A DNA stretch of 64,000 bases from Acidovorax sp. SRB_14. Its GTDB lineage: Bacteria; Pseudomonadota; Gammaproteobacteria; Burkholderiales; Burkholderiaceae_C. Location: contig NZ_MWOK01000001.1 in the NCBI RefSeq assembly GCF_012932145.1, forward strand, positions 1 to 64,000, written 5' to 3'. Shown here one piece after another: positions 24,479-33,595 of this stretch. The notes beneath the pieces are model-generated. The model worked only from the letters and a program-made list of their open reading frames with translations, searched no databases and had not been told where the DNA came from. Positions within the stretch are counted from its first letter, which is position 1; every line of letters starts with the position of its first letter. The translations under genes and the position numbers were made by a program.

Positions 24479-26188
24479 TTACGCCGCCACGCCCGTTGCT
24501 GTTCCTTCGGCATCGGGTACGGGCAGTTGCTGCAGCGCCTGAAGGGCCTCGGTGTCCGAGCGGTACATGCGCAGGTGCGGGCCGGGCTGCAACACCTGGG
24601 CGCGGCGCAGGACCTGTTCGACCGGCAGTTTCAGGCCGCTGAGGTGCAGTGTGCAGTGGTGCATTTGCACCAAGGTCTGTAGCCGGGCAAAGGTTTCCAC
24701 GCCGGTCACGTCGATGCGGTTGATGGGCAGCGCGAACAGGCAGACATGCTGCATGCCGGGCCGCTCGGCCAGCCGGTCCGAAACGCTGCGCTCGAGCGCA
24801 TTGGCAGAGGCAAAGTCGAGCTCTGCGTCCATCCGCAGCGCCAGCACATGGTCTGCGAGCGGCGGCAACTGCCACAGGTGCCGGTCGCGCAGGCTGCCAT
24901 CGGGGTGCAAGCCCACTTCAATGATGCGCGGATGCAGGCGCTGGTAGAGAAAATGGCTGAGGTTCAGCAGCAGGCCCGCCAGAACCCCCCAGTAAATGCG
25001 CGGGGCCGTCACCAGGGTGAGGCCGAAGGTGATGGCGCTGATGACCGCTTCCACGCGCGAGATGCGCCACAGCTTGGGCAGCATGGAGGGCTTGATGAGG
25101 CCGGTGATGGCCGTCACGACCACGGCGGCGAGCACCGCCTGCGGCACATGGTAGAGCGCGGGCATGAGCCACAGCAAAGCCACCAGCACGAGGGCGGTCG
25201 CAAACACCGTGGCCCAGCCGGTGCGCGCGCCGGCATACAGGTTGATGGCCGAGCGCGAAAACGAAGCGCTCGTGGCGAAACTGCCGCACAGGCCGGCACT
25301 GATCTTGGCCATGCCATGGGCGATCAGGTCCTGGTTCTCGTCCCAGCGTGTGCCGCCGCTTTGGTGGTCGACCTTGGCGCTGGAGGCGGTCTCCAGAAAG
25401 CTCACCAGCGTCACCACCAGCACCGGCATGACCAGCGCGCCCAGCGTGTCCCAGGTCAGGGCTCCGGGCCAGTACAGCTGTGGCAGCCCCGCAGGCAGGG
25501 CACCCACCACGGCGCCGCCGCGGCCGGCGAACCCGGTCGCCCAGCTCAGGGCGCCCGCTGCGCCCATGACCACGATCACGGCCGGAAACTGCGGCCACTG
25601 GCGCTTGGCGAGCACCAGCGCCGCCACACTGCCCAAACCATAGCCAGCGGCGCTCCAGTCGAACTGGGCCCACTGGGGCGCGCTCACCAGCGTCTCCAGC
25701 GGCACGCGCAGGCCGGTCAGCGCAGGCAGTTGCGATGCGAGGATCAGCAGGGCCGCCGCTTGCGTGAAGCCGCTGAGCACGGGCGAGGTGACGAGGTTCA
25801 GCAGCCAGCCAAAGCGCACCGCGCCCAGCACCAACTGCAGCAGCCCCGACAGCAGCGCGATCCAGGCCGCCAGGGCCACCCATTGCGCGCTGCCCGGCGC
25901 GGCCAGTCCCGTGAGCGAAGCGCCGATCAGCAAGCTGGTCAACGCGGTCGGGCCGACGCCCAGGCGCGTCGACGAACTCCACAGTACGGCCACGATGGCC
26001 GGCACGAGCGATGCATAGATGCCGGTCACCAGCGGCATGCCGGCCAGCGCCGCATAAGCCACGCCTTGCGGCACGAGCATCAGGCCCACCGTCATGCCGG
26101 CCCAGAACTCGCCCCGCAACAGCTGGCGGTCTGGCCGGGGCCACGAAAGAAAAGGAAACCAACGGTGAAGGACGGCAACGCTCAACAT
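24479..26188 (-). CDS. SulP family inorganic anion transporter with STAS domain
   Basis: The 569-residue protein has about 10-12 membrane segments in residues 20-420 and a cytosolic STAS domain at about 440-550. SulP hallmarks are GLMLVPQGVAYAALAGMP and GLCGSFATSASFSRSAINLY. Members move sulfate, bicarbonate or related anions; the substrate cannot be decided from sequence. STAS domains regulate transport. It heads the operon with the GGDEF gene, ParA-like ATPase and trhO. The BON lipoprotein gene is divergent, 117 bp away. The ATG at 26188 gives the family's usual short N-terminus (LHRWFPFLSW). Confidence 0.9.
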   Translation of the reverse strand: MLSVAVLHRWFPFLSWPRPDRQLLRGEFWAGMTVGLMLVPQGVAYAALAGMPLVTGIYASLVPAIVAVLWSSSTRLGVGPTALTSLLIGASLTGLAAPGSAQWVALAAWIALLSGLLQLVLGAVRFGWLLNLVTSPVLSGFTQAAALLILASQLPALTGLRVPLETLVSAPQWAQFDWSAAGYGLGSVAALVLAKRQWPQFPAVIVVMGAAGALSWATGFAGRGGAVVGALPAGLPQLYWPGALTWDTLGALVMPVLVVTLVSFLETASSAKVDHQSGGTRWDENQDLIAHGMAKISAGLCGSFATSASFSRSAINLYAGARTGWATVFATALVLVALLWLMPALYHVPQAVLAAVVVTAITGLIKPSMLPKLWRISRVEAVISAITFGLTLVTAPRIYWGVLAGLLLNLSHFLYQRLHPRIIEVGLHPDGSLRDRHLWQLPPLADHVLALRMDAELDFASANALERSVSDRLAERPGMQHVCLFALPINRIDVTGVETFARLQTLVQMHHCTLHLSGLKLPVEQVLRRAQVLQPGPHLRMYRSDTEALQALQQLPVPDAEGTATGVAA

Positions 26189-26305
26189 GGTGCGTATTGT
26201 CGCGTGGCTGTCGCCCTGGTCCTACAGGCACTTCGGCGCTTTCCGACCAGCCGGGCTCCACCGATCTCCTAAAGTGCCGGAAGTTACATAAATAGGAGAA
26301 ATACC

Positions 26306-26821
26306 ATGCAAGAACGATCGGCTTTGCGCCATCCTGCGGCCGCCCGCATTGCCAACCTGCTGGCTGTCAGTGCCGTGGCCCTGGGGTTGGCGGCATGCGA
26401 GAAAATGAAGGAGCCCACGACCGGCCAGAAGATCGATTCGGCGCTGGAGCGGACCGAGCAAGCTGCGGCAGCAGCGAAGGCAGATGCCCAGAAGGCCATG
26501 CAGGCGGCGCAGGTGAAAGTGGAAGAGGGCGCAACCAAGGCAGAGGCGGCCGCGCGCGATGCGGAAGCTGCAGCGCGCCAGGCCGGCAATTCGGCCCTGG
26601 CCATGGCAGATGACGGAGCCATCACCGCCCAGGTGTCTTCGGGCTTGGCCAAGGACCCCGATCTCAGCGCATTGAAAATTGATGTGGACACGCACAACGG
26701 TGTGGTCACGCTCAAGGGGCCGGCCCCTTCCCAAGCGGCGAAGGACAGAGCGGCGACCATCGCCCAGGGCGTCAAGGGCGTGAGTTCGGTGCTCAACCAG
26801 CTGGATATCAAGCCGGGCTGA
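26306..26821 (+). CDS. BON-domain lipoprotein (OsmY-like)
   Basis: The 171-residue protein has an N-terminal lipoprotein signal with lipobox ALGLAAC (Cys about residue 31). An Ala/Glu/Lys-rich helical stretch (about 45-100) is probably a coiled coil. A single BON domain follows at about 105-170 (ITAQVSSGLAKDPDLSALKI, then VVTLKGPAPS and VKGVSSVLNQL). BON domains bind phospholipid or attach proteins to the envelope, and OsmY-type members respond to osmotic stress. The start has AGGAG about 9 nt upstream. A TGGTCCTACAGGC sequence 87 nt upstream of the ATG recurs at other intergenic sites in this window. Confidence 0.85.
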   Translation: MQERSALRHPAAARIANLLAVSAVALGLAACEKMKEPTTGQKIDSALERTEQAAAAAKADAQKAMQAAQVKVEEGATKAEAAARDAEAAARQAGNSALAMADDGAITAQVSSGLAKDPDLSALKIDVDTHNGVVTLKGPAPSQAAKDRAATIAQGVKGVSSVLNQLDIKPG

Positions 26822-26900
26822 GGGGCGCAACGCGCCAGTTTGAGGCGGTGCCCTTGGGGCCGCCATTTCTGCGGCCGCCACGGGACGCTAACATCGCGGC

Positions 26901-28136
26901 ATGCACGACTCTGTCCACGAACTGTCCACCCGCATCGTCCACCACGGCTACACCGCGCCGGCAGGTTTTGTGGCCCCCGCACCGGGCGTCTACAAGGCCT
27001 CTACCGTCATCTTTCCGAATGTGGCCGCCATGCGCACGCGCGAATGGAAGGATAAGAGCGGCTATACCTACGGCCTGCACGGCACACCGACCACGTTCGT
27101 CCTGGAAGAGCGCCTGTGCGAACTCGAGGGCGGCCTGCAGTGTGTGCTGGTGCCCAGCGGCTTGGCGGCCATTGCGCTCGTCTCGCTCGCGTTGCTCAAA
27201 ACTGGCGACGTGGTGCTGATTCCCGACAATGCCTACGGCCCGAACAAGTCCATGGCCGAAGCCACATTGGCACAGTTTGGCGTGCGCCATGTGCTGTACG
27301 ACCCGCTCGACCTGGCCGATCTGGCCGCCAAGATCACCTCCGCCACGCGCTTGGTATGGCTGGAGGCGCCCGGCTCGGTCACCCTGGAATTCCCCGACCT
27401 GTGCGAAATGGTGCGCTTGTGCCGAGCCCGCGGAGTCCCTACGGCCTTGGACAATACGTGGGGGGCGGGGCTGGCGTTTGCGCCGTTCGACCTGGAGGGG
27501 GACGGCAGCGGCAACCTGGCCGTCGATGTGTCGGTGCATGCGCTGACCAAATACCCCAGCGGTGGCGGCGATGTGCTCATGGGCAGCGCCATCACGCGCA
27601 GCCCGGCGCTGCATTTGAAGATCAAGTTGTTGCACATGCACCTGGGTTTGGGGGTGGGCGCCAACGATGCCGAGGCGGTGCTGCGCTCTCTGCCCAGCAT
27701 CGGTCTGCGCTACCGCGCGCACGACGTGGCGGCACGCGCCCTGGCGCGCTGGATACAGCAGCAGGCGCCCGTAGCGCAGGTGCTGCACCCGGCTTTGCCC
27801 GAGTCACCGGGACACGCGCACTGGCAGGCGCTGTGCGGTGCCGCAAAGGGAGGCGATGGCGCGGCCGCGGGTTTGTTCAGTGTGGTCTTTGATGCGCGCT
27901 ACTCGCAAGCGCAAGTGGATGCATTCTGCGATGGTCTGCGCCTGTTCAAGCTCGGCTACAGCTGGGGCGGTCCGATGAGCCTGGTCGTTCCCTACGAGCT
28001 CGCCAGCATGCGCAGCCAGCCTTGTGCGCACCTGCGCTCCGGTACGGTCGTGCGCTTTGCGGTGGGCCTTGAAGCCGTGGCGGATTTGCAGTGCGACCTG
28101 CAGCAAGCCATGCAAAGCGCCTTTGGCACCGCCTGA
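26901..28136 (+). CDS. metC: cystathionine beta-lyase / PLP-dependent trans-sulfuration enzyme
   Basis: The 411-residue enzyme belongs to the Cys/Met metabolism PLP family. The PLP-binding Lys is in VSVHALTKYPSGGGDVLMG (about residue 220). Other family motifs are YTYGLHGTPTT near residue 55, VLVPSGLAAIALVSLALLKTGD, and LDNTWGAGLAF. The C-terminal FKLGYSWGGPMSLVVPY fits cystathionine beta-lyase of the MetC group, which cleaves cystathionine to homocysteine, pyruvate and ammonia. A gamma-lyase or cystine-lyase activity cannot be excluded. The ATG at 26901 matches the family N-terminus (STRIVHHGYTAPAGF). It is a single gene between the BON gene and a small basic protein gene. Confidence 0.85.
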   Translation: MHDSVHELSTRIVHHGYTAPAGFVAPAPGVYKASTVIFPNVAAMRTREWKDKSGYTYGLHGTPTTFVLEERLCELEGGLQCVLVPSGLAAIALVSLALLKTGDVVLIPDNAYGPNKSMAEATLAQFGVRHVLYDPLDLADLAAKITSATRLVWLEAPGSVTLEFPDLCEMVRLCRARGVPTALDNTWGAGLAFAPFDLEGDGSGNLAVDVSVHALTKYPSGGGDVLMGSAITRSPALHLKIKLLHMHLGLGVGANDAEAVLRSLPSIGLRYRAHDVAARALARWIQQQAPVAQVLHPALPESPGHAHWQALCGAAKGGDGAAAGLFSVVFDARYSQAQVDAFCDGLRLFKLGYSWGGPMSLVVPYELASMRSQPCAHLRSGTVVRFAVGLEAVADLQCDLQQAMQSAFGTA

Positions 28137-28234
28137 GGGCAAGCAGCGCACCGGGGCGTGGGGTTGATGGCGCCGCCCGGCGCCTCTCCAGACCAAGCTG
28201 TTACAGTGGCCCATCACTTTGGAGAGCACTTACC

Positions 28235-28426
28235 TTGGCAACACCCAACTACGGATACGAGAAACGACAGCGCGAGCTGGCCAAAAAGAAGAAGAAGGAA
28301 GAGAAGCTGCGGGCCAAGTCCGCTGCCGTGCGCAGGCCGGATGGCTATGCGCCTGAACAGCAGGACAGCGCCCCCGCCGGCGCGTCCGATGCTTCCGGGA
28401 CCGGGCCGGGCAACCAACCCGGCTGA
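28235..28426 (+). CDS. small lysine-rich hypothetical protein
   Basis: The 63-residue protein begins MATPNYGYEKRQRELAKKKK with a run of five Lys and ends in a Pro/Gly/Ser-rich tail. The start is TTG at 28235 with GGAGAG about 8 nt upstream; no ATG exists in frame. I recognise MATPNYGYEKRQ-type proteins as common in betaproteobacteria but know no function. The highly basic helix suggests nucleic-acid binding. Codon choice matches the neighbours. It is convergent with the TesA-like gene, 8 nt from its stop. Confidence 0.72.
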   Translation: MATPNYGYEKRQRELAKKKKKEEKLRAKSAAVRRPDGYAPEQQDSAPAGASDASGTGPGNQPG

Positions 28427-28434
28427 GCCGGTTT

Positions 28435-29112
28435 TCAGCGCAGCAGCTTGCGCAGCACGGGCCAGACGTTGTCCAGCATTTGCGGATGGGCTTCGGCCCG
28501 CGGATGGATGCGGTCGGCCTGGAACAGGGCAGTGGGGTTGGGTGCATCGGCAACACCCTTGAGCAGGAACGGCACCAGCGCCGTTTTGTTCTTCCGTGCC
28601 ACGGTCTCGAACAGGCCGGCAAACTTTGCGGCGTAGTCGCTGCCATAGTTGGGCGGGACCTGCATGCCCACCAGCACCACCTTGGCCCCCGATTTTTGTG
28701 CTTCCTGCGCCATCCAAGCGAGGTTTTCCTCCGTGTTCTTGAGCGCCAGGCCGCGCAGCGCGTCGTTGGCGCCGAGCTCGATCACCACTACCGCCGGCCG
28801 GTGCTGCGCCAGCAGCGCTGCCAGACGCGCCCGCCCGCCCGACGTGGTGTCGCCGCTCACGCTGGCATTGACCACCCTGGCGGCCACGTTTTGCGCGGTC
28901 AGGCGCTTTTCGAGCAGCGCAACCCAGCCCGTGCCGCGCGCCAGGCCATATTCCGCACTCAGCGAGTCGCCCACGACCAAGATGGTCTGCGTGGCGGGCT
29001 GCGTCGCCGGGCCTGCCTTCGTGCCTTGCGCCAGGGCTGGCAGAACGCACAGCCCGGCAGCTGCCATGGCCAGGCTCCGGATAAAGTCGCGCCGATACGC
29101 GTTTTGATTCAC
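28435..29112 (-). CDS. tesA: periplasmic GDSL esterase / lysophospholipase (TesA-like)
   Basis: The 225-residue protein is an SGNH/GDSL hydrolase. Block I is ILVVGDSLSAEYGL (nucleophile Ser about residue 50). Block III is VVVIELGANDALRG, and block V is the Asp/His pair in DRIHPRAEAHPQM. It should hydrolyse acyl esters or thioesters and lysophospholipids in the periplasm. The N-terminus (RRDFIRSLAMAAAGLCVLPALAQG) is a signal peptide with a twin-arginine-like start. The start is GTG 29112; no ATG fits. It is divergent from a YbbA-like ABC ATPase gene, the same arrangement as tesA/ybbA in E. coli. Confidence 0.9.
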   Translation of the reverse strand: MNQNAYRRDFIRSLAMAAAGLCVLPALAQGTKAGPATQPATQTILVVGDSLSAEYGLARGTGWVALLEKRLTAQNVAARVVNASVSGDTTSGGRARLAALLAQHRPAVVVIELGANDALRGLALKNTEENLAWMAQEAQKSGAKVVLVGMQVPPNYGSDYAAKFAGLFETVARKNKTALVPFLLKGVADAPNPTALFQADRIHPRAEAHPQMLDNVWPVLRKLLR

Positions 29113-29127
29113 AGTACAAGGCCTTTC

Positions 29128-29820
29128 ATGTCCGAATTCTCCGCCGCACCCGCCACACCCATCATTGCGGTCGAGCATGTGTACAAATCGGTGACCGATT
29201 CCACTGGCACGCTCGACATTCTGCGGGATATCGATTTCCAGCTGGCACCGAGGGAAACCGTGGCCATTGTCGGCGCCTCGGGCTCGGGCAAGAGCACGCT
29301 GCTGTCGATCGTCGCAGGGCTCGACACGCCGACGCGCGGTACGGTGCGCCTGGACGGGCAGGACCTGTTCGCGCTCGACGAGGATGCGCGTGCCGCCCTG
29401 CGTGCGCAGAAGGTGGGCTTCGTTTTCCAGAGCTTTCAGCTCATGGGCAACCTCACGGCGCTGGAGAACGTCATGCTGCCGCTCGAACTGGCCAACCGCC
29501 GCGACGCGCGCAAGGCGGCCGCCGAGATGCTGGACCACGTGGGCCTGGGACAGCGTCTGGGGCACTACCCCAAGGTGCTCAGCGGCGGCGAGCAGCAGCG
29601 CGTGGCGCTGGCGCGTGCCTTTGTCGTGCAGCCCGCGGTGTTGCTGGCCGACGAGCCCACGGGCAGCCTCGACTTTGCCACCGGGGAGACCATCATGGAA
29701 CTGATGTTCGAACTCAACCGCGAGCAGGGCACGACGCTGGTGCTGGTGACGCACGACCGGGGCATTGCGCAGCGTTGCGAGCGCTGCATCACCATCGAAG
29801 CGGGCCGCGCGAGGGCCTGA
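29128..29820 (+). CDS. ybbA: ABC transporter ATP-binding protein (YbbA/LolD type)
   Basis: The 230-residue ATPase has Walker A VGASGSGKSTLLS (about 49-61), the Q-loop VFQSFQLMGNLTALENVMLP, the signature LSGGEQQRVALARAF (about 152-166) and Walker B VLLADEPTGSLD (about 174-185), then H-loop LVTHD. It is of the MacB/LolD subfamily, which pairs with MacB-type permeases. In E. coli ybbA is followed by the permease gene ybbP. Here the next gene is sstT on the opposite strand, so no partner permease is adjacent. The ATG at 29128 lies 15 nt from the divergent tesA start, so both promoters must overlap the coding ends. Confidence 0.88.
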   Translation: MSEFSAAPATPIIAVEHVYKSVTDSTGTLDILRDIDFQLAPRETVAIVGASGSGKSTLLSIVAGLDTPTRGTVRLDGQDLFALDEDARAALRAQKVGFVFQSFQLMGNLTALENVMLPLELANRRDARKAAAEMLDHVGLGQRLGHYPKVLSGGEQQRVALARAFVVQPAVLLADEPTGSLDFATGETIMELMFELNREQGTTLVLVTHDRGIAQRCERCITIEAGRARA

Positions 29821-29859
29821 CGCAGCGCGCCGGTCCGCACGGGTGCGGCGCGGCCAGGC

Positions 29860-31080
29860 TCAGCGCGCCAGCCTGCGTTCGGCGGCGCCGCAGGCGGCGG
29901 CGGTGAACAGCACGTCGGTGGACGAGTTCAATGCCGTCTCGGCCGAGTCCTGCAGGATGCCGATGATGAAGCCGATCGCCACCACCTGCATGGCCACATC
30001 GTTGGAGATGCCGAACAGGCTGCAGGCCAGGGGGATCAGCAGCAGCGAGCCACCGGCCACGCCCGAGGCGCCGCAGGCGCACACGGCCGACACCACGCAC
30101 AGGAGGATGGCAGTGGGCAGGTCCACCGCGATACCCAGGGTGTTGGCTGCGGCCAGCGACAGCACGCTGATGGTGATGGCGGCGCCCGCCATGTTGATGG
30201 TGGCACCCAGAGGAATGGCAATGCTGTAGGTGTCTTCGTTGAGGCCCAGGCGCTTGGCCAGGGCCAGGTTGATCGGGATGTTCGCCGCCGAGCTGCGCGT
30301 GAAGAACGCTGTCACGCCGCTCTCGCGCAGGCAGGTCAGTACCAGCGGGTAGGGGTTGGTGCGCAGCATGGTAAACACGATCAGCGGGTTGACCACCAGC
30401 GCCACGAACAGCATGCAGCCGATCAGCACGGCCAGCAGGTGCACATAGACCCACAGCGCGCCCGCCCCCGCTTCGGCAAACGTGCTGGCCACCAGGCCCA
30501 GAATGCCCAGCGGCGCAAAGCGGATCACCACCTGGATGATGAGCGTGATACCGGCCGACAGGTCGGCCATCACTGCGCGCGTGCCGGCGCTGGCGTGGCG
30601 CATCGCCATGCCAAAGGCCACCGCCCAGGTCAGGATGCCGATGTAGTTGGCCTCCAGCAGCGCATGCACCGGGTTGTCCACGGCGTTGCGCACCAGCGCC
30701 AGCAGCACTTCCTCGATGTGCGCGGGCGCGTTGGCGGCGTCTGCCGGCGCCTGCAACACCAGCGTGGACGGAAACCACATGCTCGCGACCACCCCGACGA
30801 TGGCGGCAGTCAGCGTGCCCACCAGGTACAGGACCAGCACGCCGCGCAGGTGCGTGGCTTCACCGGGCCGGTGGTTGCTGATGGCCGCAATCACCAAGAT
30901 GAACACCAGCACGGGCGCCACCGCCTTGAGGGCAGAGATGAACAGGGTGCCCAGGATGGCCACCTGGGGCGTGGCGGCCGGGAAAGCCGTTGCCAGAACG
31001 ATGCCGGCCAACAGGCCAAGCACGATTTGTGCGACCAGGCTCGTGCGCTGTAGCCAACGCAGCAGGGGGGTGAAAAACAT
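29860..31080 (-). CDS. sstT: serine/threonine:Na+ symporter
   Basis: The 406-residue membrane protein belongs to the dicarboxylate/amino acid:cation symporter family and resembles SstT in length and sequence. It has 8-9 hydrophobic helices and two re-entrant motif regions: [20 protein letters not shown] (Ser-rich hairpin) and [19 protein letters not shown]. SstT imports serine and threonine with sodium. The start at 31080 ([16 protein letters not shown]) begins the conserved part; the longer frame to 31230 adds unrelated residues. It is transcribed alone and convergent with the ABC ATPase gene, 39 bp apart. Confidence 0.88.
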   Translation of the reverse strand: MFFTPLLRWLQRTSLVAQIVLGLLAGIVLATAFPAATPQVAILGTLFISALKAVAPVLVFILVIAAISNHRPGEATHLRGVLVLYLVGTLTAAIVGVVASMWFPSTLVLQAPADAANAPAHIEEVLLALVRNAVDNPVHALLEANYIGILTWAVAFGMAMRHASAGTRAVMADLSAGITLIIQVVIRFAPLGILGLVASTFAEAGAGALWVYVHLLAVLIGCMLFVALVVNPLIVFTMLRTNPYPLVLTCLRESGVTAFFTRSSAANIPINLALAKRLGLNEDTYSIAIPLGATINMAGAAITISVLSLAAANTLGIAVDLPTAILLCVVSAVCACGASGVAGGSLLLIPLACSLFGISNDVAMQVVAIGFIIGILQDSAETALNSSTDVLFTAAACGAAERRLAR

Positions 31081-31339
31081 GGTGATGGAAAAAAGAAAGG
31101 GCGGTTCGCAAGGCCTGCACGCTGTGCGTGCAAACCCCGGAGCCAGGTGGCAGTCAACGAAGAAAAGGTGGCGCGCCGCGCCACCCGCAAGAACCACCGC
31201 CGCAGGCTTCGAAGGTCCGAAGCAGCGCACCGGGGCGGCGTGGCTTGCGGGCGGGGGAGAGGCGGCGATTTTATGCGAGGGCCTTTATCCCCGCGGACCG
31301 GCGGCGGCGCGGCCCCGCCGCTGCCCGGATAATCGCCCC

Positions 31340-32086
31340 ATGTCCTCCCCCAAAGTCCTGTTCGGCTTCCATGCCGTGGGCGTGCGTCTGAAGACCGCGC
31401 CCCAATCCATCATCGAGATCTACTACGAGGCCACGCGGCGCGACGCGCGCATGCGCCAGTTCCTGGACCGCGCCCGCGAGGCCGGCGCCCGCCTGATCGA
31501 AGCCGACAGCCTGCGCATCGCCAAACTGGCCGGCAGCCACGGCCACCAGGGCGTGGCCGCGCGCGTCGAGGCGGTGGCGCAGGTCACCTCGCTCGACGAA
31601 CTGCTCGAAGACCTCGAAGCCGCCGGCACGGCGCAGCCGCTGCTGCTGGTGCTCGACGGCGTGACCGACCCGCACAACCTTGGCGCCTGCCTGCGCGTGG
31701 CCGATGGCGCCGGCGCGCACGCCGTGATTGCCCCCAAGGACCACGCCGTCGGCATCAACGCCACGGTGGCCAAGGTGGCCAGCGGCGCGGCCGAGACCAT
31801 GCCCTATTTCATGGTGACCAATCTGGCGCGCACGCTCGGCGAGCTCAAGGAGCGCAACGTCTGGATCATCGGCACCAGCGACGATGCGCCCAAGACCATC
31901 TACCAGGTCGACCTGAAAGGCCCCGTGGCCCTGGTGCTGGGTGCCGAGGGCGATGGCATGCGCCAGCTCACGCGCAAGACCTGCGATGAACTGGTCAGCA
32001 TCCCGATGAAGGGGGCCGTCGAGAGCCTCAACGTGTCGGTGGCCAGCGGCGTGTGCCTCTACGAGGCGTTGCGCCAGCGCTCCTGA
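31340..32086 (+). CDS. rlmB: 23S rRNA (guanosine-2'-O-)-methyltransferase
   Basis: The 248-residue SpoU-family protein has an N-terminal substrate-binding domain ([13 protein letters not shown], with [13 protein letters not shown]) and a knotted methyltransferase domain. The three SpoU motifs are visible: [40 protein letters not shown] and [20 protein letters not shown]. RlmB methylates G2251 of 23S rRNA. The ATG at 31340 matches the family start; upstream codons of the long frame are not conserved. It stands alone between divergent sstT and convergent aldo/keto reductase, with 7 bp to the latter's stop. Confidence 0.92.
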   Translation: MSSPKVLFGFHAVGVRLKTAPQSIIEIYYEATRRDARMRQFLDRAREAGARLIEADSLRIAKLAGSHGHQGVAARVEAVAQVTSLDELLEDLEAAGTAQPLLLVLDGVTDPHNLGACLRVADGAGAHAVIAPKDHAVGINATVAKVASGAAETMPYFMVTNLARTLGELKERNVWIIGTSDDAPKTIYQVDLKGPVALVLGAEGDGMRQLTRKTCDELVSIPMKGAVESLNVSVASGVCLYEALRQRS

Positions 32087-32093
32087 TGCCGCG

Positions 32094-33050
32094 TCACGCC
32101 TCCGCGCTGGCGTCGCTCAGGCTGGCCAGTGCGTCGCCGTCGAGCTGCAGTTGCACCGCGCCCACCAGTTCCTGCAACTGCGCGAGCGACGTGGCGCTGG
32201 CGATCGGCGCCGTGATGCCCGGCTGCGCCAGCTGCCACGCCAGCGCCACCTGGGCGGGTGTCGCCGCATAGCGCTCGGCCACCTGGTCCAGCGCGGCCAG
32301 GATGCGCAGGCCGCGCGCGTTGAGGTACTTGTTGGTGGTGTTCTTGCCGCGCACGCTCTTGGCTGCGTCGGCTGCGCTGCGGTACTTTCCGGTCAGAAAG
32401 CCTGCCGCCAGCGCATAGAAATTGATCACGCCCACCTGCTGCGCCACGCACAGCGGCTGCAGCGCGTTCTCGAACACGGCGCGGTCGCAGAGGTTGTAGA
32501 GCGGCTGCAGGCTTTCGTAGCGCGGCAGGCCCAGCTTCTGGCTGGTGTGCAGCGCTTCGAGCAGGCGCGGAGCGCTGTAGTTGGAGGCGCCAATGGCGCG
32601 CACTTTGCCGGCCTTGATGAGCTCGGCATAGGCTTCGAGCGTCTCGGACAGCGGCACGCTGGCATCGTCGTCGTGCGACTGGTAGAGGTCGATGTGGTCG
32701 GTCTGCAGGCGCTGGAGCGACGCCTCCACGGCCTGGCGGATGTACTCGGGGCGCAGGCCGTGCTTGCCGCCGCCCATGTCCTTGCCGACCTTGGTGGCAA
32801 GCACCACACGGTGGCGCTGGCCGCTTTTTTTAAGCCATTTGCCAATCATGGCTTCGGACTCGCCACCGACGTGCCCGGGCGCCCAGCGCGAATACACGTC
32901 GGCGGTGTCGATGAAGTTGAACCCCGCGTCCAACCATGCGTCGAGCAGCGAGAACGCGGTCGCCTCGTCCACCGTCCAGCCAAACACGTTGCCGCCAAAG
33001 CACAGCGGCGATACCTGCAGGCCCGAGCGGCCCAGGGAGCGAAGTTGCAT
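32094..33050 (-). CDS. aldo/keto reductase
   Basis: The 318-residue TIM-barrel oxidoreductase carries the family pattern. The catalytic Asp/Tyr region is NFIDTADVYSRW (about 49-60), the Lys is in VVLATKVGKDMGG (about 83-95), and the His is in IDLYQSHDDDASVP. The NADPH-binding GASNYSAPRLLEAL follows. It should reduce aldehydes or ketones with NADPH; the YajO/Tas-like subgroup includes members with broad substrates. The ATG at 33050 has GGAGAATCCC immediately upstream. It is monocistronic, divergent from the glutaredoxin-like gene. Confidence 0.87.
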   Translation of the reverse strand: MQLRSLGRSGLQVSPLCFGGNVFGWTVDEATAFSLLDAWLDAGFNFIDTADVYSRWAPGHVGGESEAMIGKWLKKSGQRHRVVLATKVGKDMGGGKHGLRPEYIRQAVEASLQRLQTDHIDLYQSHDDDASVPLSETLEAYAELIKAGKVRAIGASNYSAPRLLEALHTSQKLGLPRYESLQPLYNLCDRAVFENALQPLCVAQQVGVINFYALAAGFLTGKYRSAADAAKSVRGKNTTNKYLNARGLRILAALDQVAERYAATPAQVALAWQLAQPGITAPIASATSLAQLQELVGAVQLQLDGDALASLSDASAEA

Positions 33051-33199
33051 GGGATTCTCCTTGCGTGGGTTGTGCGGGACCGAGCGCCCGCCAGACGCCA
33101 TTGTTGCCGCGCATGCGCGTGGGCCGGACACAGGACAGCGGGCTGCTGCTGCTGTCAGGCCGCGAATTCGCGGACCTGGACAATTACCTAGAATCGCCC

Positions 33200-33583
33200 A
33201 TGAAATTTTTTATCCGACTCTTTTTCAAGACCCTGCGCACCGTCCTGGGCCCGGTGATGCTGCTGAGGGAAACGCTGACCCGGCCCCGGGGCCTGGTGCG
33301 CTCGCAGGCCGCGCAAGACCGCGTGGACCTGGCGTGCCGCAGCCTGGCGTTGTACCAGTACAAGACCTGCCCTTTTTGCATCAAGGTCAGGCAGGAAATG
33401 CGCCGCCTGTCGCTGAACATTGGGCGCGTTGACGCGCAGCACGCGGGCCCGGATCGGACCGAGTTGCTGGAGCGCGGCGGCCAGGCCAAGGTGCCCTGCC
33501 TGAAGATCACCGACGCCGCCGGCGCCAGCCGCTGGCTCTACGATTCGGAAAAAATCATCGCCCACCTGCGCGGCCTCGGATAA
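33200..33583 (+). CDS. glutaredoxin-like protein with N-terminal extension
   Basis: The 127-residue protein has a thioredoxin-fold domain at about 48-127 with active site YKTCPFCIKVRQEM (CxxC, about 56-59) and the cis-Pro loop AKVPCLKI. The first 45 residues form a hydrophobic/basic helix (KFFIRLFFKTLRTVLGPVML) that may anchor it in the membrane. Such proteins are annotated as glutaredoxin or N-terminal glutathione S-transferase-like domains and act in thiol-disulfide exchange. The ATG at 33200 is preceded by a TAGAATCGCCC stretch with no clear ribosome binding site. It is convergent with the chromate transporter pair, 12 bp apart. Confidence 0.85.
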   Translation: MKFFIRLFFKTLRTVLGPVMLLRETLTRPRGLVRSQAAQDRVDLACRSLALYQYKTCPFCIKVRQEMRRLSLNIGRVDAQHAGPDRTELLERGGQAKVPCLKITDAAGASRWLYDSEKIIAHLRGLG

Positions 33584-33595
33584 ATCTCCACGCGC

